In this document: positions 1 through 11,120 of the stretch, piece by piece | Position numbering within the stretch: position 1 is the first letter of the stretch | Layout of the letters: the number at the start of each line of letters is the position of its first letter | Source of the DNA: Hevea brasiliensis | Lineage: Eukaryota; Streptophyta; Magnoliopsida; Malpighiales; Euphorbiaceae | Assembly: GCF_030052815.1 (NCBI RefSeq) | Contig: NC_079503.1 | Span: forward strand, 43,194,735-43,258,734 | Direction of reading: 5' to 3' | DNA length: 64,000 bases | Made by a program: the position numbers and the translations under genes | The notes under the pieces: model-generated | Seen by the model: only the letters and a program-made list of their open reading frames with translations | Databases searched by the model: none | Told to the model about the DNA's origin: nothing

Positions 1-366
1 TGACCGGTATGGCTTCTTCGCCCTTACGGTGATGATTTTGCCGTCCTTAATGTATTTGATCTTACGGTGCAAAGTCGAAGGAGCGACGTTCGCGAGAATG
101 GATCCACGGCCTTCCCAACAGCATAGTGTAAGCCGGCTCAATGTTCATCACCTGGAACGTGACGTTGAAAGTACATGCACCGACTAGGATTGGCAAGTCA
201 ATGTCTCCCACCTCTCTCCGATGCCGTCAAAGGCTCTTACCACCATAGCACTCAGCGTATATCGATTAATTGTCGGTGCTTTGGCTAAGGTAGCACTAAG
301 CGATACATTGAGGGCTGATCCGTTATCGATGAGGACCTTGGCCACTATACAACCCTTACACTTCAC
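1..366 (-). pseudogene. pol: Aspartic protease region of the Ogre/Tat element, frameshifted
   Basis: On the minus strand 366-184 encodes a retropepsin start with the active-site motif I-D-N-G-S (Asp-Asn-Gly-Ser in place of the usual Asp-Thr/Ser-Gly) around 314-330, followed by the V-V-R-A-F-D-G segment typical of Tat proteases. The frame stops near 184. A second frame then continues to about base 1 with the protease C-terminal signature L-L-G-R-P-W-I-H near 105-130. One frameshift around 190 therefore splits the domain. It would normally process the gag-pol polyprotein. The RT that should follow is outside the window. Confidence 0.75.
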
Positions 367-788
367 AGTTACATGTAGAGCTTTATTGTGCCCTAAGCCT
401 GCGGGGTCTACCTCCTCTTCAGAAAAGGCTACAAAGTGGATGCAGATTTGTTCTACTATCTTCTCAAAGCGCCGGAGTAATGTCGGGTTTACAAAGGCTT
501 GATCGAGATTCTTTGTAAGGCACTGCCGGTGGACTTAGAGCTCGAGGATTAGTGATACTTGATGAAATTCGGAGTGCTTTTCTCAATTGCTCCACCACAT
601 CATACTCGCTCTGTTTCATTATTTGGGCGGTTCTTCCTCTTCCTTGTGCTCAACAGCTCTACTTCCCTACTTTCTCCACCTCCTCTTACGTATTTCTTAA
701 TGACTCTCCCATTTTACTTTCCCTTTCCTCCTCTCTCTTTCTTCGTTCAGTAACACCTCCCACTTGAGTTATAAACTCGACTTCTTGC
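367..788 (-). other. Gag-to-protease linker of the Ogre/Tat element
   Basis: This 422-bp stretch sits between the gag C-terminus and the protease on the minus strand. It contains pyrimidine-rich plus-strand tracts (Lys/Arg/Glu-rich in the minus reading) but no domain I recognise, and reading frames are interrupted. It is best read as decayed linker coding sequence. Confidence 0.5.
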
Positions 789-2904
789 TCAGTGGAGAGG
801 GCTTTGTTGTGATAATGGGCCAGTGCAGGGAGTAATGTCGTTGGCAGGTCCAGCATAAGTCATCCTGAAGTGCTCATGAGGAGCGAAACATGGTTTTGGT
901 GGTGCCGGAGGTGAGACAAGACTAGGAGCCGATGTACTGCTTGACGCTCCCTGAGTGAAAACTTGGAAATTATAATTCCATGGGACAGCGTGAGTATTGG
1001 TGACGGGGAGCTGAGGCGGAGTTCGGATAACCGTTACTGGCGGGGAGGCTACCGGGGGTGAGAAGGTGATTCTGGGTTTGGAGGTAGAAGCAGTTTGGCT
1101 GAACCTAGTGGTGTTCACTCCCTCTTCCGTCTTTGACTTTGTCTGGCACCTCAGAACCTTGAGAGACAATAAGTTCCGGACTTCTTGCCTGAACCTCTCA
1201 CAATCTCGCAGCTCATGGTCAGCTGCCCCTCCATGGTAAGGACACCCCGTACTCTCTTCGAATCCCGCTACCTGAGGGCAAAGGTAGCCTTCCCTCATTG
1301 CTATAGCAAAAATCTCCTTAAAGTAAGGAACCAGCTTATCCACTTCTGGTGTTGATCCTTCTCCCTTAGACTCTATCATATTTACACCACTTCCCGTATT
1401 ATGGTTAGGCAGTGGGTTTGAGGTAACATTGGGGAGGGAACCATTTCCCTCGATCTTCAACCACCCGTTTTGGATTAAAGCGTGCACTCTCCCTCTGAGT
1501 GCCCCGCAGTTATCAGTTGAATGCCCTTGTGCCCCTCCATGGTACTCACAACGGGCAGTGGCATCATACCATCTGGGGTATGGTGGCTGGATTAGGTCTA
1601 AGGGGACTGGTACAATTTGGTTTATACCGATAAGGTATCGGTATATTTCACTGAGAGGGAGGGAAAGAGGTGGATCAGGGTTCCTTGGAGGTCTTGGGTT
1701 GTTTTGTGGTGGTCTTGGTTGAACGGGAGGAGGAGGTGGTCTTGGTCGGAAATTTGTAGGTGGGGCATATTGTGGGCGCGGTTGTGGATAATTTGGGAGA
1801 GGAGGTGGAATGTTTGCGATGGTTTGGCCATGAGAGGGAGGATATGGCCGGTAGTTATTTTGGGGAAACTGGGAGTAATTATTCTGCGAGTGATGGAATG
1901 CACGTCACTCTCCTTTTCTTGCCAAAATTGGCGATTTCTTTCTGAGGTTCTCGGTGACTCTGCAATCGTCCCATTCTTAAGTTGGCTTCAATTCTCTCAC
2001 CGTCTGGATGATGTCGAGAAATTGGAAGTGTTCCCAATCATCAAGTTGAAGTAGGAGCCTTCAAAGTCTCAATAAATAGAAACCACGGCTCATTGTCGAT
2101 CCAGGAGGGTGGACTTCTGCCGCCTTTTCTCTCCATCTTTGGGCATACTCCTTGAAGCTTTCCCGGTCTTTCTACACTAGATTCTGAAGATCCCTTCTCG
2201 TGGGGGCCACATCGCAGTTAAATTTGTACTGCTTCAAAAAGGCCTCAGCTAAATCCTTCCGGGGCGTAGTCTGCTCCTATCTAGCTGAGCAGCACCACCT
2301 CGAGCTTGCTCCCGAGAGGCTCTCGTGGAAGAAGTGGATTAACAGCCTGTCATCATCTGTCATAGAGGACATCTTGGCAATATAGGTGACCAAATGAATT
2401 CGAGGGTCCGAATTCCCAGTATACTTGTCAAAATCGGGACCTTGAATTTAGGAGGTAGCACCACATTGGGAACCAATCTAAGTGATGCCACATCCACAGA
2501 GCCATACATATTTAGCCCTTCAATTGCTCTCAATCTTTCCTCTAGAGCAGACAGTTTCTCGCTTTCTTTTGACTTATTTTCCCCTCCCACTGCCTGGGAT
2601 ATTCCCCCAGTTGGGAGATGAGGGGTGAAGTGAATTGGAGGGATTGAATTTGAAGGGTAAGTCGGTGTTTGGAATGGTTGGGTAATGAGAGTAAGGTAGG
2701 TCATTATTTGTGGTAACCGGATTGTGGTGATTGTCGGTCCGGGATGGGAGACTGAAAGGTAAAAGAAGTTGAAGCTTGATGAGGATCATTTGTCGTAGGA
2801 GGCGGAGGAGGTAATGATGGGCTAGGCTCTGAAGTAGGTTTATTCTGAGACATTTCCTTCATTAGTCTCATAATTTCAGAAAGCTGATCTTTCAACTCGG
2901 AGAC
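789..2904 (-). pseudogene. gag: Gag polyprotein of the Ogre/Tat element, broken
   Basis: Minus-strand capsid polyprotein. In order: a Pro-rich N-terminus with K-D-Q-L-S-E-I-M-R-L-M (2895-2704); a segment E-K-L-S-A-L-E-E-R-L-R-A-I-E-G followed by P-P-K-F-K-V-P, which heads the retrotransposon gag domain (2620-2420); a region with A-F-L-K-Q-Y-K-F-N and E-S-F-K-E-Y-A-Q-R-W-R (about 2290-2110), the conserved gag core; a Pro/Gly-rich spacer; then two CCHC-like clusters, C-E-Y-H-G-G...H...C around 1545-1505 and C-P-Y-H-G-G-A...H...C around 1250-1200. The last 230 codons are open (1487-789), but upstream the frame is interrupted several times, including a stop just after the first segment near 2704. 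RNA packaging and particle assembly are the known family role; this copy is not expressible as one protein. Confidence 0.8.
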
Positions 2905-3699
2905 TTACCCCTGTAGGTTACGTACTTGTTCTGATTTTCCATTATCTTTCTTGTTCGAGATCTTGTTAAGTACACTCGCTTAGGTTGAGCAGTGTGCTTG
3001 AGTCGACTACTTGTTTGAATCAATATTGATTTCCTTTGAGGTAAAAAAGAAAATTTTAAATGAACTTTGAATTTTGCAAAGAAACTAAAAGTCTGATGCA
3101 GACGAAGGATCTGATGGCATTTGAGAGCAGGTTGAAATCAATAAAGGACAATCGCATCAACTTTATCATGGCATCGTCAGATAGTCATTGTGAATGGCGG
3201 GATTGAATGCGCATTTATGATACTGTCCATATAGCGCATTCAATTTTTCACATAACCCTAGCGAGGAGTTCCTACGAAGTCATATTATTCATTCACAAAT
3301 TTACTAAACAATGGTCCAAAATCATTTTATTAAGCTGAATAATTTGTACACCATATTCTTTACATCGGCTAGGCTGCAGGAGGTTCTTTATAATGAGATG
3401 ACATTTTACGAGATACTCATATAACCTTTCTTCTTGCTTGGCGAGATCGAATGCTTTCAGGCGTACTCGGATTCGGGTAATAGTTCTTGTTTTCCTGTGC
3501 TATCGTTTTCCGGTGGTCAGCGTTCTCTTTCATCCTTGATAGAGAGCGACATTTTCTTTCTCTTTCCTTTCTTTGCACACTCTTTCAAGATATCGTTGAT
3601 GAGTAGTGCTTGTTCTTTAATTCAAGCTTCTTCTTTTTGTTTTCTTGCTTATACTCTTCAATGAGTATTTCTTGGTATTTCATCTTTCCTGAAGCTTAC
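2905..3699 (-). other. Spacer between ORF1 and gag
   Basis: The stretch is AT-rich and without a sustained reading frame on either strand apart from short chance ORFs. In Ogre elements a non-coding region separates ORF1 from gag, and this matches by position. No signal beyond that is visible. Confidence 0.5.
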
Positions 3700-5174
3700 T
3701 ATTACGCACTTTTATTTCTTTGGCCTCAGTGAAGAGAGTCTTTTCCTTTTCCCACTTGCACCTCTTGCTTTTCGAACTCCATCCTTTCGGCTCTTGCCTC
3801 TTCCTTGAGTCTTCTCACCCTTCTCTTAAGTTTCTGTTGTTGGTCTTGCAGCTGTGAGTTCTCGGTATTTGCCTTTTGTAGCGAGTCAACCAGGCGATTA
3901 TCAGCTTCCTCTAATAGGGGGTTTGGCGAGGGTTGCTATCCTTGAATTCTACAGTAGAGTGTTCTCGGTCCCTGTCAGTTCTCCATTTAAGATATTCGCA
4001 CGAGGCACTTGGGCCTTTGGGTGATTTCTCCATCAGAGTGTTGTTTTCCCAAGACTTGCGAGCCATTTTCAACCCTTCTTCTTCCATGAGCTCATGGTAG
4101 AAGTGACCTTGGTGGTATTCTTTGATGTTGATCACGGTGTGTTGAGCGAGCGCCTCATTACCAATGCGGAGTGTAACTTGTATGCGGTTATTCCAATTAG
4201 GGACATTGCTGATTACCCACTGCGTCGAGAATGGGTTGGCTTTGGCGTCCACGACTTCCTCAATAGTAATTCTGGCCATTGAAACTCAAAATCCGTTCCC
4301 ACCACTGCTGTTCATTCTTGATGATTACTAACGGTCATTCTCTCGATGGGAGGCTGGTCAAGTACCAAGTCAATCCCTTTGTCTCCACGGGACACACGTG
4401 TGATAATCGGTATAACAATTGAGAACAACACTTAATGGACCCTTTGCCACATCTTACGTAGTGTGTAAGGGTCAACGAGGTCTCTGCAAGAATTGCGGCA
4501 TCGGATTGATCCCCGCTTTCTCTTGTCCAAAATACCTCCACCGCTGCAAGTGATGATTCCCAATGGCCCCGGAGCGAAGCGGACCATAGATTCCCAAGGC
4601 GAGTGCCATGAAGCTTGATCCCACTGTTTCTCTTGAAGGTAATGATCTAACCGCTTCGAAGTGCGTCAATACCATCCATGTGTGTTCCTTTGGCTGTTTC
4701 TTTTGACTTCGCCTCCTCAGAAGGGATGCCCAACAAATGTGTTAATCGTTTCAGTGCGCCTATGCTCAAGGTGCGGTAGATCAGGTTCTACAATGAGTCG
4801 GAATCCCTAGTAATGCACGATATTCTTCCATAGTGGGAACCGAATCAATGTCATTGAAAGAGAATACCGTGCCAGGATTCCAAAGCGACAACATGGCTTT
4901 TAATGCCGGGATTTGGACCTTGACTCGCATTAAGGTTGCAATCCTTCCGTACTTCTCTTCAAATCGTACCTTGACCTGATCGGGAAGCGACCTCCATCTA
5001 TTAGACAGACCCTCGAGGTTGTTCATTCTTACCTCTATTTTATCCAGATCTAGTGAAGGTATTGAGCTAGCGTGTGCCTCGGAAACATCATTTTGCGAAG
5101 TGCAGACCTATGAGTGATTTGGACCAAAGTTTAGCATCTTTGAGCCTCTTACTGTAGTGACTCGAGGATGCCAT
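3700..5174 (-). pseudogene. ORF1 upstream of gag, plant mobile-domain-like (DUF7745-type), with C-terminal coiled coil
   Basis: The minus-strand start is the ATG at 5174. An early stop follows after about 28 codons, then frames alternate. The segment 5026-4781 has the pattern W-R-S-L-P-D-Q-V-K...F-E-E-K-Y-G...A-L-K-A-M-L-S-L-W-N-P then P-T-M-E-E-Y-R-A-L-L-G-I, which I recognise from ORF1/DUF7745 proteins of Ogre-like elements. 4541-4335 contains A-I-L-A-E-T and a Cys-Cys-x-Gln-Leu-Leu-Tyr segment from the same family. 4279-3911 is a longer open stretch rich in charged residues. 3900-3720 reads as a Lys/Arg/Glu/Gln-rich coiled coil (Q-L-Q-D-Q-Q-Q-K-L-K-R-R). The function of ORF1 is unknown. 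It could be mistaken for a host mobile-domain gene, but the primer site and gag on either side argue against that. Confidence 0.65.
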
Positions 5175-5991
5175 GATAAAAATGATGCCTATCCTTTTAC
5201 AGACTCTTGGTTTGGTAACGCCTGCGGGAAAATTCGTTAGTAAGACAAATTAGGGTAATTTTGAATCATACTGTTGATAGGGTGACACGTACACATTTAT
5301 GGTGTTCTAGTAGGATTCAAGATTACCCTCAAAAAAATGAACAAAAGGAAATTAAAGCAGAATAGGGTAAGAGTAAGTATGCCACTTGTGTCCTATAGTA
5401 AGGATACTCCTAACACCTGGATAGCGCTACCTACCTGGATAGTTCAATCTAATCAGGAAGTTTACTACTACTTTCAACTATATTGATAGTATAGCTCGGG
5501 ATCTAATTTTCTAAAAGCCACGGGTTCCCAAATTGCCCCTCACAGCTTGAGAGCCCCATTCTACCCCCATGATATTGTCGGGAAAATTCCATGGGTATCA
5601 CGGTAAATAGAACGAGTTTCAATTTGAGCAGAAGCCTTCACGGATACTAACGGGGTAAAACCCACGGGTACCACTACATGACCCCCTCCTACTTTCCTAA
5701 AAGGGTAAGAAAGCCCGGGTTAGGACCATAGTGTGTGAGGACATCGTGTGAATGTTCAGTGTGTGAAGGGACACCTTTACCTCTTCCCAATTCAGGGGGA
5801 TTTTATTTTTCCATTTTTCCTTTTTCCTTTTTGAAATGAAGAACCTTTGTAGGAAATAGAACAGGCAAAACAAAATAGTTAGCAGCAATAATAATTAATG
5901 TATAAAACATCGCCGAATGAGCCCATCTAACTATAATTTGGTTTAACAAAATTAAATCTACTTTTGGACCACTAGACCGGGGTTAAAATTA
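5175..5991 (-). other. Leader (5' untranslated region) of the Ogre/Tat element
   Basis: Lies between the primer site and the ORF1 start in the minus-strand sense. No coding potential is seen. It includes a pyrimidine/purine-asymmetric stretch near 5800-5870. Confidence 0.6.
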
Positions 5992-6011
5992 AGTCCCCAG
6001 CGGAGTCGCCA
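5992..6011 (-). promoter_or_regulatory. Primer binding site, tRNA-Arg type
   Basis: The plus strand reads AGTCCCCAGCGGAGTCGCCA, so the minus strand begins TGGCGACTCCGCTGGGG, the primer site known from Ogre/Tat elements as complementary to the 3' end of tRNA-Arg. It lies three bases (GCT on the minus strand) from the LTR terminus ...GCGACA. This fixes the minus-strand orientation of the element and the LTR edge at 6015. Confidence 0.85.
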
Positions 6012-6425
6012 AGCTGTCGCAAAGGGATTTTGCGGTCGCCTGGACGATCACTCACCGAAGTGGGAAAAGTGAGGAGTCGCCACCTTAGTTTTGAGGGAAA
6101 CTAAAGAAAACCATTTGGGAAGATAAATTAAAAATGAAACCACTTCAAAACAGATTCTAGGTTAGGTCTAAATGCGGGTGGGGAAGGTGTTAGGCACCCC
6201 ACCTCGTCCCTTAATAAGGGTAAGTAGATTTAATTTTTGCGTTCTTTATAAATTAGTTAGGAGGGCTTGAATGGGAATGTTAATCCTTTTGGCTAAAGGA
6301 ACATTTGATTTCTCATGAATTTGGATCACGGATACACAAGTAAATGAGACCACCTTAGTGAATTGATGTTACGAATTTTTAGTTACGAGATTATTTTGTG
6401 CGGGTTAAGATTTGGTGTGAGAATC

Positions 6426-6765
6426 GGATAAAAACCCTCCTCAGATCTCTATTTAATGGTTATTTATTAAAACCTTGAGTAGAGGCCGGATAAGAACCCT
6501 CCTCAGATCTCTATTTAATAGTTATTAAAATTTTGAGTTGAGGCCAGGATAAGAACTCTCCTCAGATCTCTATTTAATGGTTATTTATTAAAACTTTGAG
6601 TGGAGACCAGGATAAGAACCCTCCTCAGATCTCTATTTAATAGTTATTAAAATTTTGAGTTGAGGCAGGATAAGAACTCTCCTCGATCTCTATTTAATGG
6701 TTATTTATTAAAACTTTGAGTGGAGGCAGGATAAGAACTCTCCTCAGATCTCTTTTAGATTAACA
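6426..6765. repeat. Tandem repeat, six units alternating about 62 and 59 bp, inside the LTR
   Basis: Units start with GGATAA at 6426, 6488, 6547, 6610, 6668 and 6729 (spacings 62, 59, 63, 58, 61). All share AAGAACCCTCCTCAGATCTC. Odd units carry GGTTATTTATTAAAAC before TTGAGT; even units carry the shorter AGTTATTAAAATT. The true period is therefore a dimer of about 121 bp. Confidence 0.9.
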
Positions 6766-7724
6766 GAGCACGAAAGGGACTTTTCCGATCTCCGGATTTT
6801 AATTTCACTACATGACATAAGAGCCTAAAGCTAAGGATTACGGCATTCAAAGGCCTGGGGATAAGGCTTCGATACCTTTTGGCTAGATGGGAAAACTAGA
6901 CTTGATTTACCGACCTTCCATGTATTCATTTTACCAATATCTATTAATGGCCGATATATTACTGTTTTGTTTATTTTGGTTTTATTCCACTTTATGACCT
7001 CTTTGTAGAATTGTTTACGTCACCTAATAGTTTGGCTATCTTCTGGTAGCGTTATTCAGTTCTCTTTTAAAGAGACCCTAAGTTGATTACCTCGTCTTGC
7101 ACGACCATTTACACGCTACTAGGAACGAGAAAAACTTGCATTGAAAGCAGCGAAGATTAATAAAATGACGGACTAATCACTAAAGAGATAACTCAAGAGT
7201 AACATTCTTTTGGGTCCTTTTACACAAAATGAACTTGGAGAAAATCACATACGTAAGAAGAACAAAGAAAGTGCGAAAAATAAATGTAAACACTTAGTAA
7301 AGCAACAATATGAGCTCTTACAGTGAGGAGCCAAATCTCTTTGAAATAGCTACGGGGTGGCAAATAGAGATAAGGCAGTGGGTGATTAGCACGAGAGTGA
7401 TGTTAAATCGGGAAATGAAGGAGCTTAGCTAAAATATAATCGATTAAGATAAAAGCCGAGTGGAATGAAGTTTAGCTTGGGCGGTGGGAATGAAAGCAGA
7501 GATGATAAAGGGTGAAAGTGAGGTGTGACCGGATAATGAACAAATTGGAAATGTAGAGTTCCAGATTCGAATCCTTTTCAAGAAACACTTGAAAACTAGT
7601 TTCAAAAGTTTTTCCAATCAACACTTCAAAGTAGCGGAATAACAAATGAATGAAGTTTTGAGTTCTTAGCTATAATATGACCCTCTCTTTTTGTCAGTCA
7701 GTCCCTTGAGCAGTTTTCATGCGG

Positions 7725-7732
7725 TATTTATA
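7725..7732 (-). promoter_or_regulatory. TATA box of the Ogre/Tat LTR
   Basis: TATAAATA on the minus strand, upstream of the LTR's R-U5 part and the only good TATA match in the right orientation and place. Confidence 0.55.
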
Positions 7733-8040
7733 GGAATCGTGCGCTCCGTGGAGGGTCGGATTTATTTTGAGAGATGGAGGGTCAAGATTTGAAGGACATG
7801 ATCGGATGTCCGGGAATTAAAGAGAATCAAAATGAATGGTGAGATCCCTCTTGAGCGTTTGTCCTTTTCTTCTTTCAATCGGCGGTCCCGGATCTTCTTG
7901 TTGGAGCGATCTAAGGGCTAAGAGCGAAAGATCTTTGGTATTGTCGTCTTTTCTCTTGATCCAAGGGTTCGGGTTTGTCCTTACAAGTGGGATCAACGGT
8001 GGAGATTGGGATGTCTGGTTGTCATGACATACCACGGCAC

Positions 8041-9115
8041 TGTCGGCGTGCGAGCGATTCTTAGGCGTGCGGTGGAGATCTAAATGCAGCGCTTTAACTA
8101 CCTCGGCTCACGATTACGGCGGCGGTTATTTGGGATTTGTCTTATTCTTTTTGCCTTGATCCCTCCTCTTTTGATATCTTTCACATGTTCTTTCCGATCT
8201 TTCATCTTTGGTCTCCCATCTTAGATCTATTATTAGATCTTTCCCTTCCTTAGGTCGGTCTGGTCAAAGCATTAATTGCCCCTCGATTCCGGCGTTAAGC
8301 CGTTTTACGCTTCGACAATAAATGCTCATTTTCCCTATATATACCCTGACAGAGACATTTCCTTCATCGATTTTCCTCTCTTCTTTTCTTATTTTCCTGT
8401 TCTATTGCTCAGGTGGATGTTAAGCCATGATTGTAGTTTTGATCCCTTTCAGATGAACTTCTTTAACCACCGGCTGAAAATTTACGATCCGGTGATCGCA
8501 TAACCCTAAGCGGCGATGGTGAGAGAATGGATTTGACCGATCTGTATTGCGGACCTCGGTTGTACCGATCTCGAGTCGCTCAAGCGAGTTCATTCGGCTT
8601 CTCATCACATTGAGTGTTCAAACGGATTACGATCCACATTGGGTGTTCGACGGATGAAGCATCCGTCGGCAATATCCTTGGGATCGATTACAAAGCGATC
8701 CTTAGATCGACCTTTGATATAATCGGATCTCCAATGTATTAGATCCTTAGAGATCGCCCGGATGATGTAATGTCTGTTAATGTAATCGGATCTCTAGAGA
8801 TCGCCTAATGATGTAGTTAAACCTTTATTGTAATCAGATCCCTAGAGATCGCCCTAATGATGTAATTCGATCTTTTGGAAATAAAAGTCTTGTTTCTCAA
8901 TTATTATCTTATTGATTATTTTCCGACCTCGATATATTTGTCCGATCTGGGTCCTAACAAAACGACTCTTAAGCGATCCTTCATTCAAAACATTCAACTT
9001 ATTATGTCGATCTCGATTAACCGATCTCGGAATGTTCGAGAGGCGTGTCGAACAGTGGCGAATCGTTAACCGATGCCTTGCATGGAACCTCGTGAGTATT
9101 AAATGCTCGGACTAG
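8041..9115. other. GATC-rich non-coding region between LTR and relic ORF
   Basis: About 1.1 kb with many CGATC/GATCGG words and no domain in any frame. It holds a plus-strand TATA-like CTATATATACC near 8335 and the short tandem repeat at 8719-8870. It is probably LTR U3 and/or promoter of the plus-strand relic ORF; the boundary between them is not visible. Confidence 0.5.
8719..8870. repeat. Tandem repeat, three units of about 48 bp
   Basis: AGAGATCGCC recurs at 8749, 8796 and 8844 (spacings 47 and 48), each preceded by a variant of TAATCGGATCTCTAG and followed by variants of CTAATGATGTAAT. Confidence 0.8.
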
Positions 9116-9122
9116 TATAAAG
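9116..9122 (+). promoter_or_regulatory. TATA box before the plus-strand relic ORF
   Basis: TATAAAG lies 156 bases before the ATG at 9272, with a pyrimidine-rich CTCTCTC stretch 30 bases downstream as in many plant transcription starts. Confidence 0.5.
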
Positions 9123-9271
9123 AGGATGGGGTTAGCCATTTGCTCTCTCATTCCATTTTCGTCTCTTGCTCACAACTTGAAGTTCTCTCATTTTTCCCAA
9201 GTTCTTGACGCCGATCGGACTCGTAAGGGCTTTGATCTTCTTTTAGTTTAAGTTCTTTATTTCCTTTGAAA

Positions 9272-11120
9272 ATGAGTGGTGTCGAAGGTCAGAGAGCGGC
9301 GAGCCCTTCTTCCATTCAGTTCTCATGGTCGTCCAATGAAGAAGAGGTAGTCGGGCCAAGCACGCAACCTGAACCCCCTAGGGTCTCCATTCCAGCTCGG
9401 GGGTGGATCATACCATCAAGGCGTGCACTGTTTGAGGAGAGACTCTCCCTATAGGCGAGCTACCGTCGGTTCTTGAGAATCCGATCTGCAATCATTTAGC
9501 CAAGAATACAACATTCGGCTGATTAAATGCGAGCTAATCAAGTGCCACGGCGATCTTCGTGTCGATCACTCCTTTGAAGAGAATGACATGGTTATGGTGT
9601 ACGAGGAAACGATTAAAGGCGGTCTTGGTTCCCTCTAGATGACTTCTATAAGGAGGTCCTAAAACTTCACCGGCGTGCATTGCTCAAATTCACCTAACTC
9701 GTGGCGGATCTTGGTAGCCTTAGAGGTCTATGCCGAGCTAAGGGAATCGACCTACGGCTAAGGTGTTATTTGAAATGCATGGACTAACTCAGAAAGGATG
9801 GCGAACACTGGTTCTTTCAGTGAAGCCTCATTGCGAGCTCTTTTCGATCTGCCCTCATCCCTTAGAATTGGAAGAACCGTTTCTTCATTACGAGCAAAGA
9901 TCAGAAATTTGCTTTGAGGACTTCCCGTGGTGGTGGAACCGGGGGCCTTTGCTTCGAAGCATATTACCTGAACCGGGAGGAAAGCTTAATAGTGATGGAT
10001 CTGAAGAGTCGGGCCGCCACTCAAAAGTATTCTTGTTTGGATCACGGTGGCTAGAGTTGCACCATTGGACTATTCAAGCGCTCCTGGCCAAGACCGCGAA
10101 CTTCCGCTCTCGACCTCGGCATTGGTATTTTCTATATCTCGGCTCGGGACCTTAGCGATCTCATGACCTTTTCTTTGTGCGGTATGGCGGGTGGTGAGGG
10201 TTCTAGGAAGCGAAAGAAGGACAAAGAGATCTTAGAAAAATAAAGGAGATGAAAGCGTTCGGAAATGCTTGAACACACGGTCATGAATGCAGGAAGTACA
10301 AGGGGACCCGCCTCAACCTTGGATCTGCCGGCCGGCTGTCCGATCTCCTCCTAGATTGGAAGAAGCGACCTCCGGCTCTTCCAGTTGTTCCAAGCACGGA
10401 AAGGGTTCCTTCTCAATCTTCTGGGAGGACCTCTTCTCGTGGCGCTCAAAAGCTAATCGAGTCCCTGAAGAATAACCGGACTGTTCGGGAGAACCCCGAT
10501 TTTGCCCAAGTCTTGGGGTCTTCCATCTTCCTTCGGGAGGATCGGGACAGGCTATCCTCGAACAGCCTTGATGATATCTTGACTCAATCCATGAGCCTGA
10601 ACGTGGAGTGCCTGGTGAATCAGACCATGGTTTGGGAAAAGTTCAGCGTCTGGGTAAGGAGATCAGGAAGAAAAATCAGGAAGTGGCTTCCCTCCGATCC
10701 TAACTCTCATCCGCTCGGGATTATATATCTCAAGTTGAGGGACGGGCGAAGTACTATGAAGACAAACTGGCCGAACAGTCTCATGTTCTGGCTGAAAGGG
10801 ATCGGGCTCTCGGAGAAGTCCAGGCGCTTCAGGCCAACGAAGCTGCTCAGGTTGCTCAACTCATCGAGGAACTCAAGGAGAAAGATGAGGAGCTTAAGGA
10901 GAAAGATGAAGAGATTGTGACGAGAATAGTCGGAGCCTATGTGAATTCTCACAAGGATCTCTTGGCCGAACTCCAGAAGAGTTACCCAGAGGAAGACTTC
11001 TCTTGGATGGCCGACCTGGCTCCTGAGGGCGACGATGAGGACAGTGAGGAGGAAGCCGAGGGTGAGAGAGAGAGTGAGCAAAATGTAAATCAGGCTGGGG
11101 GTGACCCTCCAGCTAAATAG
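9272..11120 (+). pseudogene. Additional ORF of a Tat-type element ('putative gypsy type transposon' domain, Transposase_28-like), broken
   Basis: Starts with ATG at 9272 (M-S-G-V-E-G-Q-R-A-A-S-P-S-S) and stops with TAG at 11118-11120. Several frameshifts and stops break it: the first frame ends at 9454. Reading across frames, 9560-9660 gives E-E-N-D-M-V-M-V-Y-E-E-T then P-L-D-D-F-Y-K-E-V-L, and 9850-9910 gives N-W-K-N-R-F-F, both recognisable from Transposase_28 proteins carried by plant gypsy elements. The C-terminal part (10690-11120) is a long Glu/Lys coiled coil followed by a very acidic tail (D-E-D-S-E-E-E-A-E-G-E). The job of these proteins is unknown. In Tat elements such ORFs lie antisense to gag-pol between pol and the 3' LTR, which fits its position right of the minus-strand LTR at 6015. 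Confidence 0.7.

Larger units (their letters stand above)
1..8040 (-). mobile_element. Ogre/Tat-type Ty3/gypsy retrotransposon, 5' part, truncated by window edge
   Basis: Read on the minus strand from right to left the order is LTR (from 6015), primer site (5992-6011), leader, ORF1, gag, protease, then the window edge. An extra ORF upstream of gag together with a tRNA-Arg-type primer site is characteristic of the Ogre branch of the Tat lineage. RT, RNase H, integrase and the other LTR would lie left of base 1. Every coding part carries stops or frameshifts, so this is a dead copy. The right edge of the LTR is not resolved; the end given is a minimum that includes its TATA box. Lineage is inferred from recognised domain sequence and layout, not from a search. 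Confidence 0.8.
6015..8040 (-). repeat. LTR of the Ogre/Tat element (right boundary unresolved)
   Basis: The internal edge is sharp: TGTCGCAAAGGG at 6015 follows the primer site. The first 200 bases contain the block TTAGGCACCCCACC common at the end of Tat/Ogre LTRs. A minus-strand TATA box at 7725-7732 implies transcription start near 7700, so R plus U5 would be about 1.7 kb, long but usual for Ogre LTRs. The U3 extends right of 7735, but I see no convincing CA terminus with a duplication; the sequence stays GATC-rich through 9100. Confidence 0.65.

Noticed and set aside
4781..5174. A possible host plant mobile-domain gene.
   Set aside because: Position between a primer site/leader and gag in the same orientation makes it the ORF1 of the retroelement.
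9272..11120. A host gene or DNA transposase with coiled coil.
   Set aside because: Segments match the gypsy-associated Transposase_28 type, and the frame is broken repeatedly. No terminal inverted repeats or DDE motifs were seen.
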